Shown piece after piece: positions 45,374 through 54,839 of a DNA stretch of 64,000 bases (positions are counted from its first letter, which is position 1; each line of letters begins with the position of its first letter). The notes under the pieces were generated by a model. The model saw only the letters and a program-made list of their open reading frames with translations. It ran no database searches and had not been told where the DNA came from. The stretch comes from Comamonadaceae bacterium UBA2121. GTDB taxonomy: Bacteria > Pseudomonadota > Gammaproteobacteria > Burkholderiales > Burkholderiaceae_C. A program made the translations under genes and the position numbers. The stretch spans positions 1 through 64,000 of the forward strand of contig DCYB01000015.1 of NCBI GenBank assembly GCA_002331385.1, written 5' to 3'.

Positions 45374-47391
45374 CCGCTTTTCCGCGTTCGCTGGAGGTGG
45401 GTTATCGTGCCTGGGTGCGAAACCAGATCCTCTTGCGAGCGCTCGTCATGTTGCGCGCATCACTGCCGCGCTGCGTGGCGCTGCTTGCCATATGGCTGGT
45501 TTGGGGCACAGCCAGCGTGCAGGCGCAGGAATCGTCACTAGCCCCGCGAGCGTCACCATCCGCCCCGTCCGCTGCAGCGGTATATTGCGCCCCGCGTATC
45601 GTCTCCACACAGGCGGTCAAGGCCGGGCCGGACCCGAGCATACGGCCAGAGCGCGGCTGGGTAGACGTGACACTGCCCGAGAGCTGGTCAAGCCGTTGGC
45701 CCGGATACGGCGGCACGGTGTGGTACCGGATCGACTGGGAGCGCGACTGCGGTGACACGCGCACGCCCATAGCGCTGGGGCTCGACGGCATGAGTTCGGC
45801 AGGAGAAGTGTTCATCAATGGCGACTTGCTCTGGCGCGACGCCTCGCTGGTGGAGCCACTGACACGCAATTGGAACGTGCCGCGCAGCTGGATCTTGCCC
45901 GCTTCGTCCTTGCATCCCGGCGTGAACACCGTGTGGATTCGTGTGGTGGGCGTGGCTTATCTCAGTCCCGGTTTGGGCGCGTTGCGCTTGGGCGAAGTGG
46001 ATCAGGTGCATCAGATCCAGCGCGATCAGCTATGGCAACAGCGCACGGTCTATTTCGTGAACGCCGTGCTGTCCGCTGCGGGCGGCGTGATTTTTCTCAT
46101 GGTCTGGGTCATGCGGCCCAAGGATCAGGCGTATGGCTACTTCGGCTTGATGTCGCTGGCGTGGCTGCTGTACCTCACGACCTATCTGGCAGAAACACCC
46201 TGGCCGTTTGTCGATTCGCTATCCAAGGCGCGCGTCAGCATCATGGCGTTGGTGGCCTATGTGCTGTTCACCTGCCTGTTCACATTCCGCTTTGGCGGCC
46301 AGCGGTTCGACAAGGTAGAGCGTGTCTTGTGGTTGCTTGCCGCGCTGGGCGGTGGCGCGTTGCTGCTGGTGCCAGATAGGCACACCTCCATCGTCTTTGC
46401 GTGGGTGTGGAAGGTGGCGCAGGCGGTGTTCTTGCTCAACTGCGTGCAGTTCCAGTGGCACGCCTGGCGGCGACGGGAAGGGGAGAGGCAACTGTCGCAC
46501 ATCTTGCTGGCATTGGTGTGGCTGGTCTTCATCGTCGTGGCGATTCACGACTATGCAGGATCGTTGGGTGTATGGCAGGTGGCGCGCAGCTGGGCGGCGC
46601 TCAGTGGTTCGCTGATCGTCGCGTTGATGATGTTGCTGCTCAGTGCACAGCTGACGCAGCGCATGCGCAGCGTAGAGCACTTTAATCGCCGCCTTGCCAG
46701 CCATGTCACCGCGGCGCGCGAGGAACTGGAGCAGGCGCTGGCGCGCGAGCACGCCCAGGCCGTACAGCACGCCAAGCTGCAGGAGCGGGTGCAGATTGCA
46801 CACGATCTGCACGACGGGCTGGGCGCGAGTCTGGTGCGCGGTATGGCGCTGGTGGAGCAGGCGCAAGAGCCGGTGCCCAATGCGCGCATGCTCTCTCTGC
46901 TCAAGACCATGCGCGACGATCTGCGCCAGATGATCGACTATGGCTCCAGCGCCGGCGCCGTCGTGCCGGAAACCCCGGTGCAGTGGTTTGCGCCCATGCG
47001 CCACCGCTTCACGCGCATTCTGGACGAACTCGATGTGGAGTCGACATGGACCATTGCGCCTGTGTGGAATGGTCCGCTGCGGCCCAGCGCGCTGCAGTGC
47101 CTGGGCATCACGCGCATGGTGGAGGAGACGGTGTCCAACGTCATCAAGCACAGTCAGGCGCGCCATTTGCGCGTGGATTGCCGCCAGCCTGCGCCCGATA
47201 CGCTGGAAGTCATCATTGCGGATGACGGCGTGGGCTTCAATGTGGAAGCCGTGCACGATCAGGGGCTGAGCGTGGGCATGCGCAGCCTGGCTGCTCGCGC
47301 CGCGCGCGTGGGCGCAACGCTGTCGGTGGAGTCGGGCGTGGCGGGCACCGAGGTGCGCGTGCTGCTGAAGCTTTCAACGAGCGCGCTCTGA
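45370..47391 (+). CDS. Sensor histidine kinase with 7TMR-DISM region
   Basis: A 673-residue membrane kinase: signal/anchor near residue 25-45, periplasmic 7TMR-DISM extracellular-type domain, seven or so hydrophobic segments (about residues 235-440), a coiled linker, a HisKA_3 dimerisation domain (phospho-His in IAHDLHDGLGASL) and an HATPase domain (EETVSNVIKHS, DDGVGF). The periplasmic domain likely binds a carbohydrate-like or other ligand; no specific signal can be named. It is the partner of the response regulator just upstream. Confidence 0.9.
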   Translation: MTAFPRSLEVGYRAWVRNQILLRALVMLRASLPRCVALLAIWLVWGTASVQAQESSLAPRASPSAPSAAAVYCAPRIVSTQAVKAGPDPSIRPERGWVDVTLPESWSSRWPGYGGTVWYRIDWERDCGDTRTPIALGLDGMSSAGEVFINGDLLWRDASLVEPLTRNWNVPRSWILPASSLHPGVNTVWIRVVGVAYLSPGLGALRLGEVDQVHQIQRDQLWQQRTVYFVNAVLSAAGGVIFLMVWVMRPKDQAYGYFGLMSLAWLLYLTTYLAETPWPFVDSLSKARVSIMALVAYVLFTCLFTFRFGGQRFDKVERVLWLLAALGGGALLLVPDRHTSIVFAWVWKVAQAVFLLNCVQFQWHAWRRREGERQLSHILLALVWLVFIVVAIHDYAGSLGVWQVARSWAALSGSLIVALMMLLLSAQLTQRMRSVEHFNRRLASHVTAAREELEQALAREHAQAVQHAKLQERVQIAHDLHDGLGASLVRGMALVEQAQEPVPNARMLSLLKTMRDDLRQMIDYGSSAGAVVPETPVQWFAPMRHRFTRILDELDVESTWTIAPVWNGPLRPSALQCLGITRMVEETVSNVIKHSQARHLRVDCRQPAPDTLEVIIADDGVGFNVEAVHDQGLSVGMRSLAARAARVGATLSVESGVAGTEVRVLLKLSTSAL

Positions 47392-47511
47392 AGGCGTGCG
47401 CCTGCAGCGCGGAAGATTCGGCGCCTGACAAGGAGGCGACAGTCCACGGCTGCGCATGACGCGAATATCGGTAATCATGGTGTTTTGCTGCCTGCCCGAC
47501 ATCGCTCGACC

Positions 47512-48546
47512 ATGCCCCACGAGACCATGCACTATCCACTCGAAGCCCCTGCCATCAGCCAATGGCGCGCCATCGACCAAGGCGTTTACTGGGTGCGCCT
47601 GCCCATGCCGCTGGCGCTGGATCACATCAACGTCTGGTTGATTGAAGATGGCGATGGCCTGGCACTGGTGGACACCGGCCTGCGCACCGAGGCCGTGCTC
47701 GACCTCTGGGAAAAGCTGCTGCGCGAGCCGCCGTTCGACCGGCCATTGACGCGCGTTTTCGTCACCCACATGCACCCCGACCATGTCGGCATGGCGGGTT
47801 GGTTGACGCGCCGGTTTGGCGTCAAGTTGTGGATGTCGCGGCTGGAATATCTCACCTGTCGCACCATGGTGGCCGACATGAGCCGCGAAGCGCCGCCCGA
47901 TGCGCTGGAGTTCTTTCGCGAAGCCGGATGGCAGGACGCCGCGATCGAGAAATACCGCACGCGCTTTGGCGCATTCGGCCAGATGATCTATAAGCTGCCT
48001 GACAGCTTTCGCCGCCTTGCGCGCGGTCAGCGCATCACCATTGGCGATAGCCATTGGCAGGTAGTGGTCGGGCAGGGGCACTCGCCCGAGCATGTCTGCC
48101 TGTATTGCGCCGAAAAGAAGCTGTTGATCTCGGGCGATCAGGTGTTGCCAAAAATATCCTCCAACGTGTCGGTACATCCGTTGGAGCCCGAAGCCAATCC
48201 CATGGCAGGCTGGCTCGCGTCGCTCGACTGGCTGCAGGAGAACATCCCCGATGATGTGCTGGTGCTGCCTGCGCACGATGATTGCTTTTACGGTTTGCAT
48301 GCCCGCCTGCAGCATCTGCGCGACAGCCAGATGCGATCGCTGGAGCGCCTGCGCGCCGCTTTACGCGAGCCCCGGCGCGTGGTGGATGTGTTTGCCGACC
48401 TGTTCTCGCGCCCCATCGAGGCGACCTCCTCGCACTACCATCTGGCCACGGGCGAAGCGCAGGCCTGCCTGAACTACCTGCTTGAGCGCGGCGAGATCCG
48501 GCGTGAGTTGTGCGATGGCGTGGCGTGGTACAGCGCAGCGCACTAA
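47512..48546 (+). CDS. MBL-fold metallo-hydrolase with C-terminal winged-helix-like domain
   Basis: A 344-residue protein with the metal motif THMHPDHVG, later VVGQGHSPEH and LPAHDDC, all typical of the metallo-beta-lactamase fold, and a C-terminal helical part (from about residue 285) like LACTB2-type hydrolases. The substrate cannot be read from the sequence. It follows the kinase by about 120 bases. ATG 47512 is chosen; ATG 47527 has a slightly better upstream site. Confidence 0.85.
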   Translation: MPHETMHYPLEAPAISQWRAIDQGVYWVRLPMPLALDHINVWLIEDGDGLALVDTGLRTEAVLDLWEKLLREPPFDRPLTRVFVTHMHPDHVGMAGWLTRRFGVKLWMSRLEYLTCRTMVADMSREAPPDALEFFREAGWQDAAIEKYRTRFGAFGQMIYKLPDSFRRLARGQRITIGDSHWQVVVGQGHSPEHVCLYCAEKKLLISGDQVLPKISSNVSVHPLEPEANPMAGWLASLDWLQENIPDDVLVLPAHDDCFYGLHARLQHLRDSQMRSLERLRAALREPRRVVDVFADLFSRPIEATSSHYHLATGEAQACLNYLLERGEIRRELCDGVAWYSAAH

Positions 48547-48685
48547 CCGGTGGGTCTGCCGACGTTTGTCGGGTTCTGGTGGCTTGTTCCGTCGATGTTC
48601 GCTGACAGGCCGCGCAAACTTCTGACTGGATACTTTGCTGAAGGAATGCGGCGCTTGCCTGTGACAGGCGCTCGTGGGTATCGAC

Positions 48686-49552
48686 ATGATCCGACTGGAA
48701 CTTCAGATTGAATTGGCATACACCGTGGAGGAACCGGGGGCCGATTTCTTCTTTCTCATACACGCCGCCAAGACAGCGCAGCAACAGGTGATTACGGAGA
48801 CGCTGGACATCAGCGCTCCACTGGCCCACTGGGATGTAGAGGAAGACCCGTGCTTTCAGCAGCGTTGTCTGCGCCTGCATGCTCCCGCGGGACCGCTCAC
48901 TGTGCGTTATGCCGCAACGGTGGACATCAATCATCATCAGGTGGCGCCTGATCAGATTGCCGAAGTGCCGGTACGGCTATTGCCGATGGCGGTGATGCAA
49001 TATGTCTATCCCAGCCGCTACTGCCCATCAGACAGCATGAGCGCACTGGCGATGCGTGAGTTCGGCTATTTGCCGCAAGGCTATGCGCGTGCCCAGGCGA
49101 TATGCGACTGGGTGCGCGGTCATGTCCGCTTTTGCTCCAACACGTCCACCTCCACAACGAATGCGCTGGACACGCTGCGCGATGGCGTGGGCGTGTGCCG
49201 CGACTTTGCACACCTCATGATTGCGCTGTGCCGCGCGTGCAATCTGCCAGCGCGTTTCGTGACCGGCACGGACTACGGCGCCGATCCCGCCCTGGGCCCG
49301 CCAGACTTTCATGCGTATGTGGAGGTCTATCTGGGCGACAGGTGGTTTCTGTTCGATCCGGCCGGCGTGGCGATTCCGATGGGCATGCTGCGCATCGCGA
49401 CTGGGCGTGATGCTGCCGATGTGGCCTTTGCCACCATCTTTGGCGCGGTTAGCAGTGCGCAACCGGTCATCAGCACGCTCGCGCTGGAAGATGAAGGACA
49501 TGGCTGGCAACTGCCGCAGCACAGCGCAATGGCGCTATCGACCGCGCGCTGA
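48686..49552 (+). CDS. Transglutaminase-like protein
   Basis: A 288-residue protein with a beta-rich N-terminal domain and a transglutaminase/protease-like catalytic triad: Cys in GVCRDFAHLM, His in PDFHAYVEV and Asp in LFDPAGVA. Such bacterial proteins can be peptidases or amide-bond-forming enzymes. Start may be ATG 48686 or GTG 48674; neither has a strong ribosome-binding site. Confidence 0.85.
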   Translation: MIRLELQIELAYTVEEPGADFFFLIHAAKTAQQQVITETLDISAPLAHWDVEEDPCFQQRCLRLHAPAGPLTVRYAATVDINHHQVAPDQIAEVPVRLLPMAVMQYVYPSRYCPSDSMSALAMREFGYLPQGYARAQAICDWVRGHVRFCSNTSTSTTNALDTLRDGVGVCRDFAHLMIALCRACNLPARFVTGTDYGADPALGPPDFHAYVEVYLGDRWFLFDPAGVAIPMGMLRIATGRDAADVAFATIFGAVSSAQPVISTLALEDEGHGWQLPQHSAMALSTAR

Positions 49553-49576
49553 GGCCGCGTTGTACCTGCCCAAGCA

Positions 49577-50881
49577 TCAGTCGTAGCCATCCACCAGCGG
49601 CGGCGCGCAGACGATGCGATCGCGTCCGGCATGCTTGGCGGCGTACATGGCTTTGTCGGCGTGGCGCAGCAGGTCGCAAGCCAGTTGCTCATCGGGGATG
49701 GAGGCCGATGAGGCGGACGATTTTTGCGCCTCACGTGTCACCACACCGATACTGACCGAGACCCTGCCCATCGCCGACGCCGGGTGCTCCAGTGCGAGTC
49801 GTTGCACCTTCAGGCGAATGGCCTCGGCCACGGCCAAGGCACCCTGCGCTCCGGTCCCCGGCAGCACGATGGCGAACTCTTCGCCGCCAAATCGGCTCAC
49901 GATGTCGGAGGGACGGCGCGCACATTCCTTCATCACGCCCGCCAGTGAGCGCAGGCAGCAATCTCCGGCGTGATGGCCGAGGCTGTCGTTGTAGAGCTTG
50001 AAGTAATCCACATCCACCATGCACACCGACAACGACTGGGCATCGCGGCGCGCGCGCGCCACCTCGATGGCCAGTTGCTCGTCGAGATAGCGGCGGTTGT
50101 ACAGGCCAGTGAGATAGTCTTGCCGCGCGTGCGCGGCCAGCAGCCGGTTGGCTTGCGTGAGATGGTCCTCGGCCTGCTTGCGCGCGGTGATGTCGATCCA
50201 TGCAATCGACAAGCCGACCACGCCGCCGCTGGCACTGCGCAGCGCATGCGGCGTGGCCTGCAGCCAGCAGCCGTTGCGCCACGCCACCTCGTGATCGGGC
50301 AGGGCCGCATCGACCTGGGCATGCGCAATGTCCAGTTGCAGGCGCTCCCACAGTTCGGGCATGAGCGCGCAGAGCGACGCATTGTCGATGTCGCTGGCGC
50401 TCACCCCCAGCAGGCGGGCCATGGCGAGATTGGTCATGACAAATTGCCCCTGACAGTCCAAGGTACACAGCGCCACTGGAGCGTGAAGATGCACGGCCTC
50501 CAGTTGCAGCACGCGCTCGCCCAGCGCCGACACGTCGCGGTCGATGCCGCGATAGCCGCGCAACTGACCGGCCTCGTCAAACAGCGGGATTCCGCTGGTC
50601 TCCAGCACGACGATATGACCGTCGATGTGCACGTTGCGGTTGATGAGTCCGGAAAACGAACGCTGCGCCGCGACGATGGCGCCGAAGGCGTCCCCCACGC
50701 GCTGCGCTTCTGCGGGCGGCATGAAGTCGAATGGCGTCTTTCCGATCATGGCCTCGGGGGCGTAACCCAGTAGGCACTGAACCATTTCAGACGCATAGGT
50801 GTAGCGCCCGTTGGCGTCCACCTCCCACACCCAGTCGGTGTTGTGGTCCAGTAATTCGCGCAGGCGCCCGGCTTCATCCAT
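49577..50881 (-). CDS. PAS-GGDEF diguanylate cyclase
   Basis: A 434-residue protein with a PAS domain (DHNTDWVWEVDANGRYTYAS), a second PAS-like segment (about residues 130-245) and an intact GGDEF domain (SRFGGEEFAIVL) that makes cyclic di-GMP. ATG 50881 is preferred over an in-frame GTG at 50932, since it starts 16 bases after the end of a broken upstream frame. It precedes no partner gene on its strand. Confidence 0.87.
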   Translation of the reverse strand: MDEAGRLRELLDHNTDWVWEVDANGRYTYASEMVQCLLGYAPEAMIGKTPFDFMPPAEAQRVGDAFGAIVAAQRSFSGLINRNVHIDGHIVVLETSGIPLFDEAGQLRGYRGIDRDVSALGERVLQLEAVHLHAPVALCTLDCQGQFVMTNLAMARLLGVSASDIDNASLCALMPELWERLQLDIAHAQVDAALPDHEVAWRNGCWLQATPHALRSASGGVVGLSIAWIDITARKQAEDHLTQANRLLAAHARQDYLTGLYNRRYLDEQLAIEVARARRDAQSLSVCMVDVDYFKLYNDSLGHHAGDCCLRSLAGVMKECARRPSDIVSRFGGEEFAIVLPGTGAQGALAVAEAIRLKVQRLALEHPASAMGRVSVSIGVVTREAQKSSASSASIPDEQLACDLLRHADKAMYAAKHAGRDRIVCAPPLVDGYD

Positions 50882-50897
50882 CGCAACTCGCAGGTGA

Positions 50898-51093
50898 TCA
50901 GTGGTAGAGCGGATAGAGGCAGCCTTCCTCACGTGAGATGCGTTGCAGCAGCGGGTTGCCGACGTGTTCCAGGTCGTGCTCGAACTATTCGTGCGTGCGC
51001 TGGTTCAGCTGTTTCAGCCGCATACAGGATACGTTCGATGAGGACCGCTTCACCCTCCATAGGTTTGCTGAACCAACGTTTAAGGATTGACAT
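50898..51093 (-). pseudogene. Possible broken small gene upstream of the diguanylate cyclase
   Basis: On the minus strand, a frame starting MSILKRWFSKPMEGEAVLI runs on into what looks like noncoding residues, while another frame carries FEHDLEHVGNPLLQRIS and GCLYPLYH before a stop at 50898. A TAG stop interrupts that second frame near 50990. A frameshift plus a nonsense change in a small (about 65 residue) helical protein would explain it, but chance cannot be excluded. The family is not identified. Confidence 0.35.
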
Positions 51094-51207
51094 GCAGGAA
51101 ACTGTCCCGTGGTTGCACATGCGTTATCGTGAGAAGGGTTAAGTATATGGAGTTATAGGTTGCGGTTGAATTTAATTATTGACCTGTGTGGTTGAAAAAT
51201 GGGTTGT

Positions 51208-53325
51208 CTATCGGAGGGAAAGCTCCCCGTGCGCCAGCTTCTGCCCGACGTCACTGGCGCACAGCGCCTCGGAGAACAAAGGGCCAATGCCGCTGCTGCA
51301 GCCGGCTTGCATCAATGCCAGTTGTTGCGCCGCGGTCTTGACCCCTTTGGCAACGATCTCTAGCGACAGATCGCTGGCCAATTGGCACATGCCCTTGACG
51401 ATGGCAAAGGCGACCTTGTCGTGCGCGACGTCCTGAACGAGCGCGCTGTCGATCTTCAGTTGGTGCAGCGGAAACGCGCGCAACTCGGTCAGCGCCAGCG
51501 GGCTGCTGCCAAAGTCGTTCAGGGCCACGCGCACGCCGGCATGCGCCAGCGTGGCGAGCGCACGATCCACATAGTCGCGGCGCTGGCGCACGGCGTTGTG
51601 CCAGCGGGTTTCGATGCGGATCTGGGTCGTGGAGATGTGGTGCTGCGCGAGACGCTGCAACAAGCGCTCGGCAAAGTTGTCGCGCATGAACTCTACCGGC
51701 GCCACGGGCAGCGTGACGGTACTGGGCGGCAGGCCGCGCGCATTCCAGATGGTCATGTCGGCGAACACACGCAACTGCATGGCGCTGCTGAGCTGACTGG
51801 CCAGCTCGAAATCCTGGAAGGCCTCGTGCAGCGCGACCGCGGACTGCATGCCGTGTGTGTCGTCGCGCCAGCGCAGCCGTGCCTGCCAGTCGATCACGCG
51901 CGCACTGAGCATGTCCACGACCGGCTCGTAGTACGGCACGATGAGATCGTTGTTCAGCACATGGCGGGCGAGGGCGAACTGCTGGTCGGTGCGCCGCACG
52001 GCCTCGCCCATGGCGGGGCTGAACATGCAGATGCCGCCGCGCCCGGCGTATTTCATGTCGTGCAGCGCAATGTCGGCGCACTTCATCAGCGCGGCACCAT
52101 CCTGCGCATCGCGCGGAAACACGGCGCAGCCCATGCTGAGCGCGGCGTTCACGGTCTTGCCGCGGTATTTCATGGGGGCAATGGCATGCGTGCGCAGGAT
52201 GTGCGCGATGTGCATGATCTGTGTATCGTCCTGGCACTGCGGTAGGGTGAGGGCGAACTCATCGCCACCCAGTCGGGCCAGCGATGCGTTGCGCGGCAGA
52301 TGTGCATTCAGGCGCCGCGCCAGTATGCGCAGCAGGTGATCGCCTGCGGGATGACCGAGCGTGTCGTTGGTGTGTTTGAAGTGGTCTAGATCAAGCAGCA
52401 GCAGCGCAAACGACTGGCCTGCCTCGCGGCTGCGCTGCACGAGGGATTTCAGGCGCGCCTTGAACGCGCGGCGATTGGGCAGTGCGGTGAGCGCATCGGT
52501 GTCGCTGGCGATCTTCAGCCGCTGCTGCGCGCGCTTTTGCGTGGACACATCGCGGGACACGCACAGGATGCCGAGCGTGCTGCCGTCTCCTGCTTTCATG
52601 GGCGTCAGGATGTTGTCCCAGTGCTGGGTTGGGCGGCCGTCAATGACGCTCTTGCCCGCGAACCGTGCATTCTTGCCATTGCCCGCAATATGCAGGGCCC
52701 GCTTGCCGCGATCGCGCACATCGCTGGGCAGCAGGTTCAGCCATGGCATGCCAAATGGCTCGTTGGCCGAAACGCCCAGCGCTTCGCATCCCGAGCGGTT
52801 CATGTGCGAGAGCGCACCATCGGTGCCGATGATCTTGATGCAGTCGACGCTGGCGTCCAGCATGCTGCGCTGCGCGGCCACGCTCTCGCGCAGGCGCTGC
52901 AGGCTGCTCATGCGGTCGTGGACGTCGTGAAAACTGATGAGGGCCGGACCCGCACGCGGCACCGAAGGCGCGGCACTGTCCGAACTGATCTGCAGATGAC
53001 ACCAACGGTATTGCCCGTCGTTGTGGAGGATGCGGCAGTCGAGCGAAAAGATGCCGCCGGTGCGCAACACGAACCGCCAGTCCTGTGGAACCAATGATCG
53101 GTCTTCGACGTAGAGGCATTGCAGCCAGCCCGCGCCACTCAAATCTCTCAGGGACAGGCCGGTGTACTGCTGCCAGGAGGCGTTGAAGTAGGGCGCTGGA
53201 GCGCCATGCAGGGGCCCGGTTTTGCCTTGGAGATTCCAGATGCAGACCGGCTGCGCCAAGCGGTCTAGCGCATCGGCCAAGGCGAACAGGCCGGCATGTG
53301 CCGGAAATTCGAGGTTCGCAGCCAT
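51208..53325 (-). CDS. PAS-GGDEF protein with degenerate EAL domain
   Basis: A protein of about 705 residues with two PAS-like regions, an intact GGDEF motif (LARLGGDEFALTL) and a C-terminal EAL-type domain that has lost catalytic residues: the EAL motif reads QARLRW, DDFGTG is NDFGSS, and EGVET is KGVKT. It probably makes cyclic di-GMP while the EAL part is an allosteric or binding domain. The start ATG 53325 follows TCAGG; an earlier GTG at 53373 would add 16 residues. Confidence 0.87.
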   Translation of the reverse strand: MAANLEFPAHAGLFALADALDRLAQPVCIWNLQGKTGPLHGAPAPYFNASWQQYTGLSLRDLSGAGWLQCLYVEDRSLVPQDWRFVLRTGGIFSLDCRILHNDGQYRWCHLQISSDSAAPSVPRAGPALISFHDVHDRMSSLQRLRESVAAQRSMLDASVDCIKIIGTDGALSHMNRSGCEALGVSANEPFGMPWLNLLPSDVRDRGKRALHIAGNGKNARFAGKSVIDGRPTQHWDNILTPMKAGDGSTLGILCVSRDVSTQKRAQQRLKIASDTDALTALPNRRAFKARLKSLVQRSREAGQSFALLLLDLDHFKHTNDTLGHPAGDHLLRILARRLNAHLPRNASLARLGGDEFALTLPQCQDDTQIMHIAHILRTHAIAPMKYRGKTVNAALSMGCAVFPRDAQDGAALMKCADIALHDMKYAGRGGICMFSPAMGEAVRRTDQQFALARHVLNNDLIVPYYEPVVDMLSARVIDWQARLRWRDDTHGMQSAVALHEAFQDFELASQLSSAMQLRVFADMTIWNARGLPPSTVTLPVAPVEFMRDNFAERLLQRLAQHHISTTQIRIETRWHNAVRQRRDYVDRALATLAHAGVRVALNDFGSSPLALTELRAFPLHQLKIDSALVQDVAHDKVAFAIVKGMCQLASDLSLEIVAKGVKTAAQQLALMQAGCSSGIGPLFSEALCASDVGQKLAHGELSLR

Positions 53326-53840
53326 GTGACCTGAGACATCGGATGTGATGGTTTGCTTGCCCACGGGAGTCACCTGCGTGTAATGCCACTTATCGCATCA
53401 ATTAGTAGTGGTTTGCGAGTCCACACGCTAGCACAAGGGTCGATTTGTCGTTTTTGTGTCATTTGTTCCTAAACGTGCAATTTGTCGTCGAAACGAATGA
53501 ACGGTGACATTGAAATCAAAACCGAAAGCATCGAATTTACATCTTCATAGGGGGAGGCTTTTGAGTTTCTGCTGATAAATAGGGAAGAGTGTGCAAGACC
53601 TTTGTTTCCGAAAACATTGTTTCTGTTACGTTTGTTGCCCATTGAAATATAGTTGACAATTGTTTTTTCTCTCGGGATCGCTGTATTCATTAAACTTCAC
53701 TATCGATTGGTTTGCATCATGTGTAAATGGCTGAAACCAATGCAAGCCGATCTGGCGTGGAGCTTCTGTTGGTTGCCTCGAAAAGGCACAGAGCACACCA
53801 GATGTTCTTTCCTTTTTTCAGAGTGGAGGGCGATGTGTCT
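53326..53840. other. AT-rich region upstream of the GTPase/roadblock locus
   Basis: About 500 bases, strikingly more AT-rich than the surroundings (especially 53440-53720), with no convincing gene. A TTGACA at 53653-53658 could be a -35 box. A 73-codon minus-strand frame at 53469-53690 is probably spurious. The region most likely contains the promoter of the operon that starts at 53841 and may mark an acquired segment or a silenced promoter. Confidence 0.45.
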
Positions 53841-54230
53841 GTGAACTGGATTACTCCCAACAATCAAGAGTTCTCGCATGCGCGCAAGGACGCGATGCAG
53901 TACGGCCTCTTGAAGCTGGCTTCCTGGCCGAACCTGAATGTGGTGCCGGAAGATCGTCAGGCGCTGGTAGCGCGCATCTGCGCACTGTTGAGCCGCAAGC
54001 CGTCGGCAGGACGCCTGATTCCGCTCGTGCTGGCCGCGCGCGAGAGCGAGGTGTTCGAGAATATCGGATCGCTCATGCAGCACGGCCACGTGGTCGTTGC
54101 TTCGCCCCAGTTCGTCCACGACGAGTCGCAGGCTGAACCGCAGCCCGCCGTCAAGTCGGCGGCTGCCGCGCATGTGGAGCGCCGCTCTTTGGTGGCAAAG
54201 CTCTGGGCGCGGCTGACCACGGCCGCCTGA
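53841..54230 (+). CDS. Small winged-helix-like protein, first gene of GTPase locus
   Basis: A protein of about 129 residues if started at GTG 53841, which follows GGAGGG at a usable spacing; an in-frame ATG at 53727 would add 38 unconvincing residues. A segment (DRQALVARICALLSRKPSAG, then FENIGSLMQHGHVVVASP) reads as a helix-helix-wing. In actinobacterial conservons a winged-helix protein (DUF742) sits beside a GTPase and roadblock proteins, an analogy only. It ends in an Ala/Lys-rich tail 21 bases before the GTPase. Confidence 0.6.
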   Translation: MNWITPNNQEFSHARKDAMQYGLLKLASWPNLNVVPEDRQALVARICALLSRKPSAGRLIPLVLAARESEVFENIGSLMQHGHVVVASPQFVHDESQAEPQPAVKSAAAAHVERRSLVAKLWARLTTAA

Positions 54231-54251
54231 CGGCGCGCGAGGACGACATCG

Positions 54252-54833
54252 ATGGAGTGGAGCGTAATGTTCATGGGCCCCGTGGGCTCGGGCAAGACCA
54301 CGGCGGTGAAAACCATTTCGGACATCGACGTGGTCAGCACTGACGAACGTGCGACCGATGATGTCCAGTCGCTCAAGTCGCACACCACCGTGGCCATGGA
54401 TGTCGGCGTTCTCGCATTGGGCGAGAAAGACAAGCTGCGTATCTATGGCACGCCCGGGCAGGACCGGTTCGATTTCATGTGGGAAATCCTGCTGGAACAA
54501 AGCAAGGGCGTGCTGCTGATCATCGACCACAGTGCGAGCGACCCGGTGGCCGAACTGGATCATTACTACCAGAACCTGATGCAGCGCGTGCAGCACCGCA
54601 GCGTGCCTATCGTGGTCTGCATTTCGCACATGGACGCCCACCCCGCCAAGGGCCTGGAGCCTTACCACGCGTATTTCCGCGACCGGCTGGGTCTGGCCGC
54701 CGAAAGTGTGCCGCCCATCCTGTCGATGGACGCGCGCAACAAGCCGCAAGTGCGTGCGGCCTTGGTGGTGATGACCGCATTGCTGGAAATGGTGGAGCGC
54801 TTTCCCAAAGCGCAACATCTGCGGCGGGTCTGA
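54252..54833 (+). CDS. Small Ras-like GTPase, MglA/CvnD type
   Basis: A 193-residue P-loop GTPase. G1 is GPVGSGKTT (residues 9-17), a candidate G2 threonine is T45/T46, G3 is GTPGQDRF (66-73), G4 is SHMD at 125-128 in place of NKxD, and a G5-like SMDAR is at 158-162. The TPGQ form of G3 is shared with MglA and Arf-like proteins; the divergent G4 is shared with conservon CvnD-type proteins. A clear GAGGA site precedes ATG 54252. It is flanked by roadblock proteins that would be expected to bind it as regulators or scaffolds. Confidence 0.88.
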   Translation: MEWSVMFMGPVGSGKTTAVKTISDIDVVSTDERATDDVQSLKSHTTVAMDVGVLALGEKDKLRIYGTPGQDRFDFMWEILLEQSKGVLLIIDHSASDPVAELDHYYQNLMQRVQHRSVPIVVCISHMDAHPAKGLEPYHAYFRDRLGLAAESVPPILSMDARNKPQVRAALVVMTALLEMVERFPKAQHLRRV

Positions 54834-54839
54834 GCGTTC

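Noticed and set aside
53469..53690. 73-codon minus-strand ORF in the AT-rich gap
   Set aside because: Composition follows the AT-rich noncoding stretch, no good ribosome-binding site, no recognisable motif.
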